This document shows, piece after piece, positions 33,926 to 42,841 of a stretch of DNA of 64,000 nucleotides. Under the pieces are notes generated by a model. That model was not told where the DNA came from and did not search any database. It was given only the letters and a program-made list of their open reading frames with translations. Each line of letters starts with the position of its first letter. Positions within the stretch are counted from its first letter, which is position 1. This stretch comes from Ulvibacter antarcticus (GTDB taxonomy: Bacteria > Bacteroidota > Bacteroidia > Flavobacteriales > Flavobacteriaceae). The DNA is taken from positions 372,001 through 436,000 of the forward strand of contig NZ_REFC01000012.1 in the NCBI RefSeq assembly GCF_003688405.1, given 5' to 3'. Both the position numbers and the translations under genes were made by a program.

Positions 33926-35518
33926 CTATAGAAACTCATAGGCGTCGGTGGTTAGAAAGTCTTTGAATTCTTCTGAAACAACCAGATCTTCAAACAACTG
34001 AAGGGCTACTTCAAGATTTCCGTCCCGTATTTTATAAAGCGCTATATAGTCTTTTACAACTATCAGTTCACTTAGAAAAAGCTCATGGTATAGATCTATA
34101 TTGAAAACTCTACCGTCTTCCAAAGTAACTTCATTGTGTAACCATTGCCATAACTGTGCTCTGCAGATTTCGGCAGTAGCAGCATCTTCCATTAAGTTAT
34201 AAAGTGCAGCTGCACCATTTCCATTTAACCAGGAAAGAATATAGAGAACACCAACGTTGATGTTTATTCTGATTCCTTTTTCGGTTACTACTCCTTCCGG
34301 TTCCTCAAGTAAATCGGCTTCTGTGATGGTGAGCCCTTCTATTTGTTTATGAATCTGATTAGGTTCTGACATATACTCGTCGAAAATATCCTTTGCCAGA
34401 ACAACAAGAGCAGGATGTGCCACCCAAGTACCGTCGTGTCCGTTTTTAACCTCTGCGAGTTTATCTCTTCTAACTTTTTCGAAAGCAGCCTCATTTGCTT
34501 CGTCATCACCTTTTATTGGAATTTGCGCAGCCATCCCGCCAATAGCGTGTATTCCTCTTCTATGACACACTTGAATTACTCTAAGCGAATATGCCTTCAT
34601 GAATGGGGATTGCATGGTCACTTCTGCCCTATCAGGGATGTTGATATTATGCGCTTTTAATTTTTTGATATAGGAGAAAATGTAATCCCATCTTCCACAA
34701 TTTAGCCCAACTATATGATCCTTTAATTCAAAAATAATCTCATCTAATTGGAAACTTGCTGTAATTGTTTCAACTAAAACAGTAGCTTTTATGGTTCCTA
34801 CGGGAATTTCCATATAATCTTGTGCAAATTCGAAAACCTCATTCCACAGACGAGCCTCAAGATGATGCTCAAGTTTTGGCAGGTAAAAATAAGGTGCAGA
34901 TCCATTTTCAATTAATCTTTTAGCATTGATAAAGAAGTACAACCCAAAATCAATTAAGGAAGCAGAGACCAATTCATTATTTACTAGCAAGTGTTTTTCT
35001 TCCAAATGCCACCCTCTCGGCCTTACTAATAAGGTGGCTGTTGTTGGGTTAAGCGTATAAATTTTATCTTTTAAGACGTTCTTTAAAGTGATTGTTCCAT
35101 TCACCGCGTCGCGAAGATTAATTTGACCTTGCATTACATTCTCCCAGGTTGGAGATGTACTATCTTCCAAATCGGCCATAAAAGTGTTAGCTCCGGAATT
35201 TAATGCGTTAATAATCATCTTTCGATCAACCGGACCCGTTATCTCAACTCGTCTATCTTGTAGATCTGAAGGAGTACTTCCCGCCTTCCAATCCTTTTCA
35301 CGAACACTTTTAGTCTCCGACAGAAATTTTGGTTTTTTGCCTGTATCAAACAATTGCTGCTCTACTACCCTTCTTTCAAGTAATTCCAAGCGTTGGTCGT
35401 TAAACTTTTCATGAAGTGCTGTAAGAAAATCAAGAGCTTCGTTCGTGAGAATTTCAGAATAATAGTTACTCACTTTATCGCTGAAACTTAATTTATGTTG
35501 ATTTATTATGAAAGACAT
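33926..35518 (-). CDS. aceB: Malate synthase A
   Basis: 530 aa, isoform A length. Condenses glyoxylate with acetyl-CoA to malate, the second glyoxylate-bypass step. Seen: VRPRGWHLEEKH with the catalytic Arg, ATVLVETITASFQLDEIIFEL with metal-binding Glu, GLNCGRWDYIFSYIKK with metal-binding Asp, and HDGTWVAHPALV. Divergent from a RamB/PrpR-type regulator gene across 127 bases that contain a perfect 14-bp palindrome near the aceB -33 element. Confidence 0.97.
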   Translation of the reverse strand: MSFIINQHKLSFSDKVSNYYSEILTNEALDFLTALHEKFNDQRLELLERRVVEQQLFDTGKKPKFLSETKSVREKDWKAGSTPSDLQDRRVEITGPVDRKMIINALNSGANTFMADLEDSTSPTWENVMQGQINLRDAVNGTITLKNVLKDKIYTLNPTTATLLVRPRGWHLEEKHLLVNNELVSASLIDFGLYFFINAKRLIENGSAPYFYLPKLEHHLEARLWNEVFEFAQDYMEIPVGTIKATVLVETITASFQLDEIIFELKDHIVGLNCGRWDYIFSYIKKLKAHNINIPDRAEVTMQSPFMKAYSLRVIQVCHRRGIHAIGGMAAQIPIKGDDEANEAAFEKVRRDKLAEVKNGHDGTWVAHPALVVLAKDIFDEYMSEPNQIHKQIEGLTITEADLLEEPEGVVTEKGIRININVGVLYILSWLNGNGAAALYNLMEDAATAEICRAQLWQWLHNEVTLEDGRVFNIDLYHELFLSELIVVKDYIALYKIRDGNLEVALQLFEDLVVSEEFKDFLTTDAYEFL

Positions 35519-35545
35519 ACTTCTATGCGTTTAAATTATTTTAGA

Positions 35546-35589
35546 CAATATTAAAATAAAATATTTTACAAAACAAGCGAACGTTCGCT
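35546..35589 (-). promoter_or_regulatory. aceB promoter with adjoining AGCGAACGTTCGCT palindrome
   Basis: Minus strand: -33 TTG at 35576-35574, 20-base spacer, TAATATTG (35553-35546), one mismatch from TAnnTTTG. A perfect 14-bp palindrome at 35576-35589 touches the -33 and also lies upstream of the divergent regulator (its -7-like TATATTCG is at 35616-35623). This is a probable operator of the regulator for both promoters. Confidence 0.65.
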
Positions 35590-35645
35590 AATTTATAAAA
35601 ATTTATTATTTATTGTATATTCGCAATGTAATTAGCAATCAACAA

Positions 35646-37127
35646 ATGGTACTTAAAGAAGAATACATCCGACTTATTTTTGGTTTGAAACTAAAGCAGA
35701 TTCGTACGAAGCGAAATTTATCACTCTTTGGGCTTTCGAAGTTGTCTGGACTTTCAAAATCATATCTCAACGAGATCGAGAATGGTAAAAAATACCCGAA
35801 GCGTGACAAGATTCTTATCCTTGCCGAAAAGCTAGAGGTTACTTACGACGAAATGGTCTCTACTAAATTAGACAAGAATCTGGCTCCTATTGGTGAGATT
35901 TTACAATCGGGTATTTTAAAGGAAATCCCATTAGAGGTCTTCGGTATTGCGGAATCGGACCTCATCAATATAATCTCGAATGCCCCTTCTAAGGTAAATG
36001 CATTTATTAGCACTATTATTGAAATAGCCCAGAATTACAATTTGGGTATTGAAAGTTTTTATCTTGCAGCTCTTCGATCTCTACAGGAGGCCGAGAACAA
36101 TTATTTTCCAGAAATCGAGGAAGCCGTTCTCCAATTTTCGGAGGCATATCAGTTAGATCTTTCAGAAAATATAAAAAGCATGGAGCTTGAAGAAATTCTA
36201 GTTGAAGAATACGGTTATACTATAGTTCCAGACGCCATTGACCAAAGTCCAGGTTTAGAGAATTTAAGGTCCATTTATGTGCCAAAATCGAAAAAATTAT
36301 TGTTGTCTTCTCGAATGGATGAAGCTCAAAAGGCGTTCATTTTTGCAAAAGAAATTGGTTATAATTACTTGGAAATTAGCACAAGACCGTATACCTTCAG
36401 TTGGATTGAATTTAAAAGCTTCGATGAGGTCCTGTCAAATTTTCAAGCCTCTTACTTTGCCGGAGCTTTGTGTATTCCTCGGAAAAGACTTCAGAATGAA
36501 TTAAAAAAATTCCTTCAATTAAAAAAATGGGATGACAAGGAAATGATCAACATGATGCAATCGTTTAATGCTTCGCCCGAATCATTTTATCAACGCTTAA
36601 CCAATATACTTCCAAACGATTTTAATTTCAAAAATCTCTTTTTTCTGCGTTTTACTCATGAAGAAGGGGCTCCAAAATATTATCTCAAGAAAGAGTTGCA
36701 CATTACCCATCATCAAGAACCACACGCTAATGAGATCAACGAACACTATTGCCGTCGATGGGTTTCATTAAAAACATTGATGGAAATTTCAACAACGAAA
36801 AAATCACATGTTTTCAATACTCAGATTTCAGAATACGAGAACAGCAAGAATCAATATCTAGTTATTTCATCCGCCACGGCAGATCCCTTTAAAAAAGGGC
36901 ATTACAGAAGCATTAGCATAGGTATTTTACTTACTTCGTCGCTTCAAAAAAAGTATCCGTTTTTAACCAATCATAACATTCCAACGGCCAAAGTTGGAGT
37001 CACTTGTGAGAGTTGTAGTATCACCGATTGCGATGTTAGAGCAGCTGCTCCTAAACGGGTTTTAAAGGCAGCGAGTTTTAAGGAAACTGTTTTAAAAGTT
37101 GAAGAGCTAACTAAAAAATTTGAATAA
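35646..37127 (+). CDS. RamB/PrpR-type regulator of the glyoxylate bypass
   Basis: 493 aa from the ATG at 35646; an upstream TTG is rejected because it overlaps the -7-like TATATTCG. Residues 10-70: XRE helix-turn-helix (LKLKQIRTKRNLSLFGLSKLSGLSKSYLNEIENGKKYPK). Middle: ImmA/IrrE-like domain in which the peptidase motif HExxH is replaced by AKEIGY (FIFAKEIGYNYLEI), so it is not a protease. C-terminal domain ends with Cys454, Cys457 and Cys462 in VTCESCSITDC. This is the short-chain-fatty-acyl regulator family; Mycobacterium PrpR binds an iron-sulfur cluster with such Cys and senses acyl-CoA, and Corynebacterium RamB controls aceA and aceB. Divergence from aceBA supports the same role here. Confidence 0.9.
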   Translation: MVLKEEYIRLIFGLKLKQIRTKRNLSLFGLSKLSGLSKSYLNEIENGKKYPKRDKILILAEKLEVTYDEMVSTKLDKNLAPIGEILQSGILKEIPLEVFGIAESDLINIISNAPSKVNAFISTIIEIAQNYNLGIESFYLAALRSLQEAENNYFPEIEEAVLQFSEAYQLDLSENIKSMELEEILVEEYGYTIVPDAIDQSPGLENLRSIYVPKSKKLLLSSRMDEAQKAFIFAKEIGYNYLEISTRPYTFSWIEFKSFDEVLSNFQASYFAGALCIPRKRLQNELKKFLQLKKWDDKEMINMMQSFNASPESFYQRLTNILPNDFNFKNLFFLRFTHEEGAPKYYLKKELHITHHQEPHANEINEHYCRRWVSLKTLMEISTTKKSHVFNTQISEYENSKNQYLVISSATADPFKKGHYRSISIGILLTSSLQKKYPFLTNHNIPTAKVGVTCESCSITDCDVRAAAPKRVLKAASFKETVLKVEELTKKFE

Positions 37128-37137
37128 TGTTTGTTGA

Positions 37138-37935
37138 TTACTGAAGGGCTTCAGAAATGCCTTTGCTATATTCTTTAAATGAAAGTAGATCGTTATGGTC
37201 GCCATCCGGAATACTAATAAAACTCAGTTGTGGTGTTGGAACTAATTCAGATAGCTGAACACCAGATTCATAAGGAACTACACTATCCTCGGTCCCGTGA
37301 AAAATTACAACAGGACACTTTACATTTTGAATGTATTCGTTACTCGGAAACTTATACCGCAAGAAATAAGAAACTGGAAAATAAGGAAATCGAAGTTTCG
37401 CCATTTGCTCCATACTGTAAAATGGGGTTTCCAGAATTAATTTATTCGGGCTGTTTCGTGAAGATACATAGGCCGCGAAAGTGGTTCCTAAAGACCTTCC
37501 TAAAACAACTATTTTTTCTTCGGAATACATTTCGTTTACATAATCATAAAAAAGCTGGGCATCCTGCAGCATAGCTACTTCTGAAAGTTTACCAGTACTT
37601 TTCCCATAAGTGCGATAATCCATTACCAAAACATCATAATCAAATTTGGTGTACTCTGAAGCAATTTCCCCCCATCTTGAAAGATCACCGGCATTTCCAT
37701 GGAAATACAAAATGATTCCTTTAGGTTTTTCTGCTTTAAAGTGAAGGGCGTTTAATTGTGCTCCATCCTGGGCATCAAGAAAAATCTCTTCAAAAGAAGT
37801 ACTAAAATCGTAGCTATAGTCGGTTTGAAGCTTAGTTGGTAAAAAAATGATCTTTTCCTGCATAAAATAGAGTCCTAGGGATAAAAATATATAAGCGGAC
37901 AACACAAAAATCAGTCCTTTTTTAAGAATGCGCAT
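37138..37935 (-). CDS. Membrane-anchored alpha/beta hydrolase (copy 2)
   Basis: 265 aa from the ATG at 37935, which is 1 base past the stop of the upstream paralog; a longer start at 37965 overlapping that gene is possible. An N-terminal membrane anchor (LKKGLIFVLSAYIFLSLGLYF) precedes the hydrolase fold: oxyanion segment YFHGNAGDLSRW, nucleophile Ser in LGRSLGT, Asp in HGTEDSVVP and His in DGDHND. Family of BEM46/YfhR-like serine hydrolases; substrate unknown. Similar in sequence order to the protein at 37937-38797, from which it arose by tandem duplication. Confidence 0.88.
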   Translation of the reverse strand: MRILKKGLIFVLSAYIFLSLGLYFMQEKIIFLPTKLQTDYSYDFSTSFEEIFLDAQDGAQLNALHFKAEKPKGIILYFHGNAGDLSRWGEIASEYTKFDYDVLVMDYRTYGKSTGKLSEVAMLQDAQLFYDYVNEMYSEEKIVVLGRSLGTTFAAYVSSRNSPNKLILETPFYSMEQMAKLRFPYFPVSYFLRYKFPSNEYIQNVKCPVVIFHGTEDSVVPYESGVQLSELVPTPQLSFISIPDGDHNDLLSFKEYSKGISEALQ

Positions 37936-37936
37936 T

Positions 37937-38797
37937 TTATTTTTTATATGAATGTTGCACACCAATACTCGTTGTGGACAAATCTATCTTTTTTTCATCA
38001 CCCAAAATAATCTCACTTAGAACTTTATGATATTCTTCAAAAGTATTCATGTTTTTATGCCCGCCTCCTATTATTGGATACAAGCGCGTTATTTTAGGGC
38101 GTATCTGCGATAGTTTTACACTACTTTTAAAAGGTATCAACTTGTCTTGAGTGCCATGGATGATACGTACCGGGCAGTTTACATATTTCAACCATTTGTA
38201 AGTTGGCATAGGATAGCGCATAATGACAGACAATGGCATAAATGGCATATATCTACCAGTTACATTCGTAAGACTATAATAAGGTGCGTCGAGGATAAGC
38301 ATCTTTGGGTCGTTCATACTTGCTAGTTTGGTTGCAAATCCCGAACCCAGAGACCTTCCGTAGAGTATTATATATTTTTCTGAAACTTTTTCAGTAATCC
38401 TTTTATAAATAAACTGAAGATCATGCTTTATCGCTTTCTGTGATCTTTTTCCGGTACTCTTTCCGAAGCCTCTATAATCCACCATGATTACATCGTACCT
38501 ATGCCTGGTAAAATCTACAGCAAATTTTCCCCAGCCTTTAATACTCTTCGAATTTCCCTTAAGATACAGTACTACCCCTATTGGTTTCTCTACTTTAAAA
38601 TGAAGACCATTAATAATAGCACCATCTCGCGTTTCGATATTGTACTCCTCCACCACCTGATTCTCATACAAAAATTGAAAATCCTTTGGTAGCTTTTCAG
38701 GTTTAAAGAGAAAGAATTCCTGTAAATAATAGAGTAATATACTAATCGCTAAATAGACAATCAGAACAATTATCAAAACATGTAACCAGATTGGCAT
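37937..38797 (-). CDS. Membrane-anchored alpha/beta hydrolase (copy 1)
   Basis: 286 aa. N-terminal anchor VLIIVLIVYLAISILLYYLQ, then an alpha/beta hydrolase with nucleophile Ser in YGRSLGSG, Asp in HGTQDKLIP and His in GGGHKN. The oxyanion segment reads YLKGNSKSIKGW in place of the usual YFHGNAG, so the HG pair is lost here but kept in the second copy; this may change or reduce activity. The first gene of a two-gene operon with its paralog. A TAATTTTG element (38827-38820) is a possible -7. Confidence 0.86.
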   Translation of the reverse strand: MPIWLHVLIIVLIVYLAISILLYYLQEFFLFKPEKLPKDFQFLYENQVVEEYNIETRDGAIINGLHFKVEKPIGVVLYLKGNSKSIKGWGKFAVDFTRHRYDVIMVDYRGFGKSTGKRSQKAIKHDLQFIYKRITEKVSEKYIILYGRSLGSGFATKLASMNDPKMLILDAPYYSLTNVTGRYMPFMPLSVIMRYPMPTYKWLKYVNCPVRIIHGTQDKLIPFKSSVKLSQIRPKITRLYPIIGGGHKNMNTFEEYHKVLSEIILGDEKKIDLSTTSIGVQHSYKK

Positions 38798-38926
38798 ATT
38801 TGCTTTTTATTTAAAAGTACAAAATTAAAACGTTTGATAAGTTTGTTTATAAAAAGGAAGTTTAATTGAAGAATACCAAAAGTTTAACTTGTAATTTAAA
38901 CATCAATTAACTTTTAACAAACCAAT

Positions 38927-41605
38927 ATGAAAAAAATTACATTTTTATTAGTAGCCCTACTATCGGGCATTTGCTTTTCGCAAAATGATGTTTCAGGTAC
39001 CGTCACCGACGAAGCCGGAGTGACTTTGCCCTTCGTTAACGTAGTTGAAAAAGGCTCCAATAACGGTGTCATTACTTCAGAAAACGGAGATTATTCCATA
39101 ACAGTAAATGATGACGCAACTTTGGTCTTTAGCTATGTCGGCTTCGGTACTCAGGAAATTGATGTAGCAGGTCAAAGCACAATTGACGTGAGTTTATCTG
39201 AAGGTGAAGCGTTGAGTACAATCATGCTCGTGGGTTCCAGAAGCCCTAAACGTACTGCTATAAATACAGCAGTTCCAATCGATGTAATCGATCTCGAGGA
39301 CAATAGAATTCAGCTTGGTAAAGTTGAAATAAATGAGCTATTGCAGTATGCGGCACCTTCGTTCAATGCCAGTAAACAATCCGGATCTGATGGTGCCGAT
39401 CATATCGACCCAGCCTCACTTCGTGGATTAGGACCTGATCAGACATTGGTTCTTATCAATGGAAAAAGGAGACATCAATCCTCCTTAATTAACATTTTTG
39501 GAACAAGAGGTCGTGGGAATACCGGTACCGATTTAAATACCATTCCGGCGTCTTCAATCAAAAGAATAGAGGTTTTAAGAGATGGCGCAGCGGCACAATA
39601 TGGTAGTGATGCTATTGCCGGGGTGATTAATATTGTTTTAAGGGACAATGTCGACGAATTAACCGGAAGTGTAAGTTATGGCCTCTACAGCACCAATGCT
39701 GATATCGATTCGAGTGATTCTCCAATTTGGAATTCCGATGGTTTCAGACTAGATACAGATCGTGATGGTAATGCCATTGGTGAAGACAAAAGTTTTGACG
39801 GTGGATCTCTTAAAATTGGCGCTAATTATGGCTTCGGAATTGGTGAAAAAGGCGGCTTTGCAAATTTCACTACCGAATACATCAATAAAGAAAAAACCTT
39901 GCGTCCGGGTTTCAGTTTTAGAAAAGGGTTTGGGGAAGCAGCAATTGAAGGTTTTAATTTCTTCGGAAATATGGCCATCCCTGTATCAGAGAATACTGAA
40001 GTATATGCTTTCGGTGGCAGAAACTACCGTGATACTGACGCCTACGCGTTTACAAGAAACCCAGGCGAAGAAGCACGTGTTGTATTAGAAATTTATCCAA
40101 ATGGATATACTCCACGAATTACATCTATCATTATCGATAATTCGGTTTCAGCGGGTGTAAGAACCAAAACAGACAGCGGATGGAATGTGGATGTGAGTAA
40201 TACTTATGGAAAGAACAACTTCCATTATTACATAAAGGGAACGTTAAATGCGTCTTTGGTAGAAGCTTCTCCAACAGATTTCGATGCTGGTGGGCATAGT
40301 CTTTCTCAAAACACGATAAATGTAGATTTTTCAAAATATTATGAAGACGTTTTGGCAGGTATGAACCTGGCGTTTGGTGGAGAATATAGAACCGAGCGAT
40401 TTACAATTTTCGCAGGTGAGGCAGGATCTTATGGAACATTCGATGTAAATGGAGTCCTAATAACAGATCCTTCAACTCAAACTCAGCCTATCGATCCTGA
40501 GACCGGCGATGTAAGACCGGGTGGTTCTCAAGGGTTCCCTGGATATGGTCCGGATAATGAAGTTGACAGAAGTCGTTCTAATGTTTCATTATATGCTGAC
40601 TCAGAATTTGATATAACAGAAGCATTTTTGTTAAGTGTAGCGGGTCGATTTGAAAACTATAGTGATTTTGGAAGCACATTAAATGGTAAATTAGCGACAC
40701 GTTACAAAGTAACAGACAATGTAAACATAAGAGGTTCCGTAAGTACTGGTTTCAGAGCCCCTTCATTGGCTCAGATCTATTATAATCTACGTTTTACAAA
40801 CTTTATTGGAGGAGTTGCCACCGATCAATTATTATCGCCAAATAATAGTCCAGTAACCGCCTCGTTTGGAATTGGTCCTTTACAAGAAGAAAAATCACTG
40901 AATGCAGGTTTAGGATTTACAGCAAACTTCTCGAAGTTTACGGCTACTGCCGATTTGTATTATATAGATGTTCAGGACAGAATTGTATTAACCGGTAATT
41001 TCGATGCACCTTTGTTGCCAAATGTTGATTCTGCACAGTTTTTTGCGAATGGTGCTGACACAGAAACAACAGGATTAGACCTTGTACTTTCTTACAAGGA
41101 TAGTTTTGGAAATAGTAAGCTAGGCGTTTCTGTTTTAGCCAATTTCAACAATATGGTAATTAAGGATGTCAAAAATGGTGATTTGGATGAACAGACATTT
41201 TTTGGAGAGAGAGATAAAGCGTTTTTATTAGCCTCTGCTCCTGAAAGTAAAATTACCGGATTGATCACTTTTAGTCATAATTGGTTTAATGCAGGTCTTA
41301 ACGTCACTCGATTTAGTGAAGTTACTCTTATTGATTTTCAAACTTTCGAACCATTAGATGAATACGGAACCTTTGCAAACCAGATAGCTGCAGCCACAGA
41401 CACCTATACTGCCAAAATTGTAACAGATCTAAACCTAGGTTTTGAATTATCTGATGCCTTAACGCTTAACGTTGGCTCTAATAACCTATTCAATGTCTAT
41501 CCAGATCAACAAGACGACTGGTCTGAAGGTGGAGGATATTGGGATTCTGTGCAAATGGGCTTTGGAGGTGCATATTATTACAGTCGCTTAAATTTCAAAT
41601 TCTAA
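38927..41605 (+). CDS. TonB-dependent outer-membrane receptor
   Basis: 892 aa. Signal peptide MKKITFLLVALLSGICFSQ; residues 20-95 are a CarboxypepD-regulatory-like domain (VSGTVTDEAGVTLPFVNVVEKGSNNGVITSENGDY); then the plug domain with RGLGPDQTLVLINGKRRH and IEVLRDGAAAQYGSDAIAGVINI; then a 22-strand barrel ending YYYSRLNFKF with terminal Phe. No TonB-box or SusD partner is obvious; a SusD gene is absent, so this is not a SusCD pair. Ligand unknown, possibly a siderophore or other small compound. It ends in a strong terminator. Confidence 0.93.
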   Translation: MKKITFLLVALLSGICFSQNDVSGTVTDEAGVTLPFVNVVEKGSNNGVITSENGDYSITVNDDATLVFSYVGFGTQEIDVAGQSTIDVSLSEGEALSTIMLVGSRSPKRTAINTAVPIDVIDLEDNRIQLGKVEINELLQYAAPSFNASKQSGSDGADHIDPASLRGLGPDQTLVLINGKRRHQSSLINIFGTRGRGNTGTDLNTIPASSIKRIEVLRDGAAAQYGSDAIAGVINIVLRDNVDELTGSVSYGLYSTNADIDSSDSPIWNSDGFRLDTDRDGNAIGEDKSFDGGSLKIGANYGFGIGEKGGFANFTTEYINKEKTLRPGFSFRKGFGEAAIEGFNFFGNMAIPVSENTEVYAFGGRNYRDTDAYAFTRNPGEEARVVLEIYPNGYTPRITSIIIDNSVSAGVRTKTDSGWNVDVSNTYGKNNFHYYIKGTLNASLVEASPTDFDAGGHSLSQNTINVDFSKYYEDVLAGMNLAFGGEYRTERFTIFAGEAGSYGTFDVNGVLITDPSTQTQPIDPETGDVRPGGSQGFPGYGPDNEVDRSRSNVSLYADSEFDITEAFLLSVAGRFENYSDFGSTLNGKLATRYKVTDNVNIRGSVSTGFRAPSLAQIYYNLRFTNFIGGVATDQLLSPNNSPVTASFGIGPLQEEKSLNAGLGFTANFSKFTATADLYYIDVQDRIVLTGNFDAPLLPNVDSAQFFANGADTETTGLDLVLSYKDSFGNSKLGVSVLANFNNMVIKDVKNGDLDEQTFFGERDKAFLLASAPESKITGLITFSHNWFNAGLNVTRFSEVTLIDFQTFEPLDEYGTFANQIAAATDTYTAKIVTDLNLGFELSDALTLNVGSNNLFNVYPDQQDDWSEGGGYWDSVQMGFGGAYYYSRLNFKF

Positions 41606-41629
41606 ATTCTTAAAAATACCAAACTAATA

Positions 41630-41665
41630 AAAGCTCTTTCTATTCAACGAAAGAGCTTTTTTTTT
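41630..41665 (+). terminator. Intrinsic terminator after the TonB receptor
   Basis: AAAGCTCTTTC (41630-41640) and GAAAGAGCTTT (41649-41659) with an 8-nt loop, then a run of T to 41665. Confidence 0.95.
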
Positions 41666-41787
41666 GAACATTTATCATAATTAGTGTTAATACGTTCATA
41701 GTTTGTGAAATTCTTAGCATGGCTTTATAAGTACTTAACATTCTATTGCCCTAGTTTTATACCATGATAAATATTAAAACCAAAACA

Positions 41788-42318
41788 ATGAAGAAAATAC
41801 TGATGATTATTGCTCTTGCAGGAGTTACTTCTGTATTTGCACAGGAAAATAAGAATGAAAAGAAAGAAACTGTGGTAACTAAAACTAAAGTCACAGATAA
41901 TATGGGAACCGACGTCGCAACCAAATCGGTTACTAAGACCGAAAAGCAGGTAATTGCTTTACAAAGTGGTGATGAGAATAAAACCAATCAGGAGATTGTG
42001 ATGTTGCCCGCCAATGTAAACACCGAAGTTGATTACAGTAACGAAGGTATTAATTATACCTTTGAACAAGATGACCGCGGTTATAGAATGATTACTGGGA
42101 ATGGAACAGACGATATAAATGATTACGCCATTTTACGCCCGTCAACACAAAAAGGATATTATATAATATCTCAGGACGGTAATAACTCGTTTGGATATTT
42201 TGACAATGATGGAAATTTTGTTCTTGAAAGTTATAATGCAGTCGATGACACTGTAACTTCCACGGTATATCAACTAGAAATGAAAGAAAGAAAAATTATG
42301 AAAAAGGATAAGATGTAA
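41788..42318 (+). CDS. Secreted protein with a Lys/Thr-rich N-terminal repeat region
   Basis: 176 aa from the ATG at 41788, which opens a signal peptide MKKILMIIALAGVTSVFAQ. An ATG eight codons earlier is close to a TAGTTTTA -7-like element, so would be at or before the transcription start. Mature part: residues 20-75 low-complexity (QENKNEKKETVVTKTKV) as in the protein at 32010, then a folded-looking beta domain with ITGNGTDDINDYAILRPSTQKGYYII and NSFGYFDNDGNFVLESYNAVDD. Function unknown. It may share origin with the 32010 protein in the N-terminal half only. Confidence 0.82.
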   Translation: MKKILMIIALAGVTSVFAQENKNEKKETVVTKTKVTDNMGTDVATKSVTKTEKQVIALQSGDENKTNQEIVMLPANVNTEVDYSNEGINYTFEQDDRGYRMITGNGTDDINDYAILRPSTQKGYYIISQDGNNSFGYFDNDGNFVLESYNAVDDTVTSTVYQLEMKERKIMKKDKM

Positions 42319-42336
42319 TTTCATCCCATTCTTTTT

Positions 42337-42374
42337 AAAAGCCATATTGCTGTCGTAGGTAATATGGCTTTTTT
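42337..42374. terminator. Bidirectional intrinsic terminator
   Basis: AAAAGCCATATT (42337-42348) and AATATGGCTTTT (42361-42372) with a 12-nt loop and T run, between the convergent secreted-protein and ferredoxin genes. Confidence 0.93.
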
Positions 42375-42425
42375 ATTATTTCAAAAGAAGTTTAAATAAT
42401 CCCCAAATCAAATTAGGTAACATAT

Positions 42426-42779
42426 CTAATCCTTAAAGTGCATAAAAGACTGTTTTGCAAGCAAGGTTTCTTCGCTTTCCACATTATCTTCGTCTGGAAT
42501 ACAGCAATCTACAGGACATACAGCCGCACATTGAGGCTCTTCATGGAACCCTTTACACTCTGTACATTTGTCAGCAACAATATAGTAAATTTCGTCGCTT
42601 ACAGGCTCCTGAGTTTCATTGGAGTCGACCGATTTCCCATTTGGAAGCACTAGTTTGCCTTCCAGATCCGTTCCATCGGCATATCGCCAATCATCTGCTC
42701 CTTCATAAATTGCGGTATTTGGACATTCAGGTTCGCAAGCACCACAGTTAATACATTCGTCTGTTATTATAATTGCCAT
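42426..42779 (-). CDS. Ferredoxin with two 4Fe-4S clusters
   Basis: 117 aa from the ATG at 42779 ([15 protein letters not shown]), the usual start; an upstream ATG overlaps the promoter. First cluster motif [12 protein letters not shown], second [21 protein letters not shown] with a longer spacer between its first and later Cys, as in the bacterial 2[4Fe-4S] Fdx/YfhL type. An inserted 35-residue loop ([14 protein letters not shown] and following) sits between them. Electron carrier in the cytoplasm. Divergent from an acyl-CoA reductase, with overlapping promoters; it may supply electrons to another partner since LuxC-type reductases use NADPH. Confidence 0.95.
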   Translation of the reverse strand: MAIIITDECINCGACEPECPNTAIYEGADDWRYADGTDLEGKLVLPNGKSVDSNETQEPVSDEIYYIVADKCTECKGFHEEPQCAAVCPVDCCIPDEDNVESEETLLAKQSFMHFKD

Positions 42780-42834
42780 CGATTTTCTTTTTCTAACTTT
42801 GTGCAAATTTAACGCCTTAAAAGGGCAACTCCAA
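42773..42834. promoter_or_regulatory. Overlapping divergent promoters, ferredoxin and acyl-CoA reductase
   Basis: Plus strand: TTG (42773-42775), 18-base spacer, TAACTTTG (42794-42801). Minus strand: TTG (42834-42832), 20-base spacer, TAAATTTG (42811-42804). Both match the two-part consensus. The -7 elements are 2 bases apart and facing, so only one polymerase can bind at a time. The plus-strand -33 lies at the ferredoxin start codon. Confidence 0.75.
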
Positions 42835-42841
42835 ACGAAGT

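Noticed and set aside
38927-41605. SusC/SusD polysaccharide-utilisation pair
   Set aside because: No SusD-like lipoprotein or glycan enzymes accompany the receptor; it ends in a terminator.
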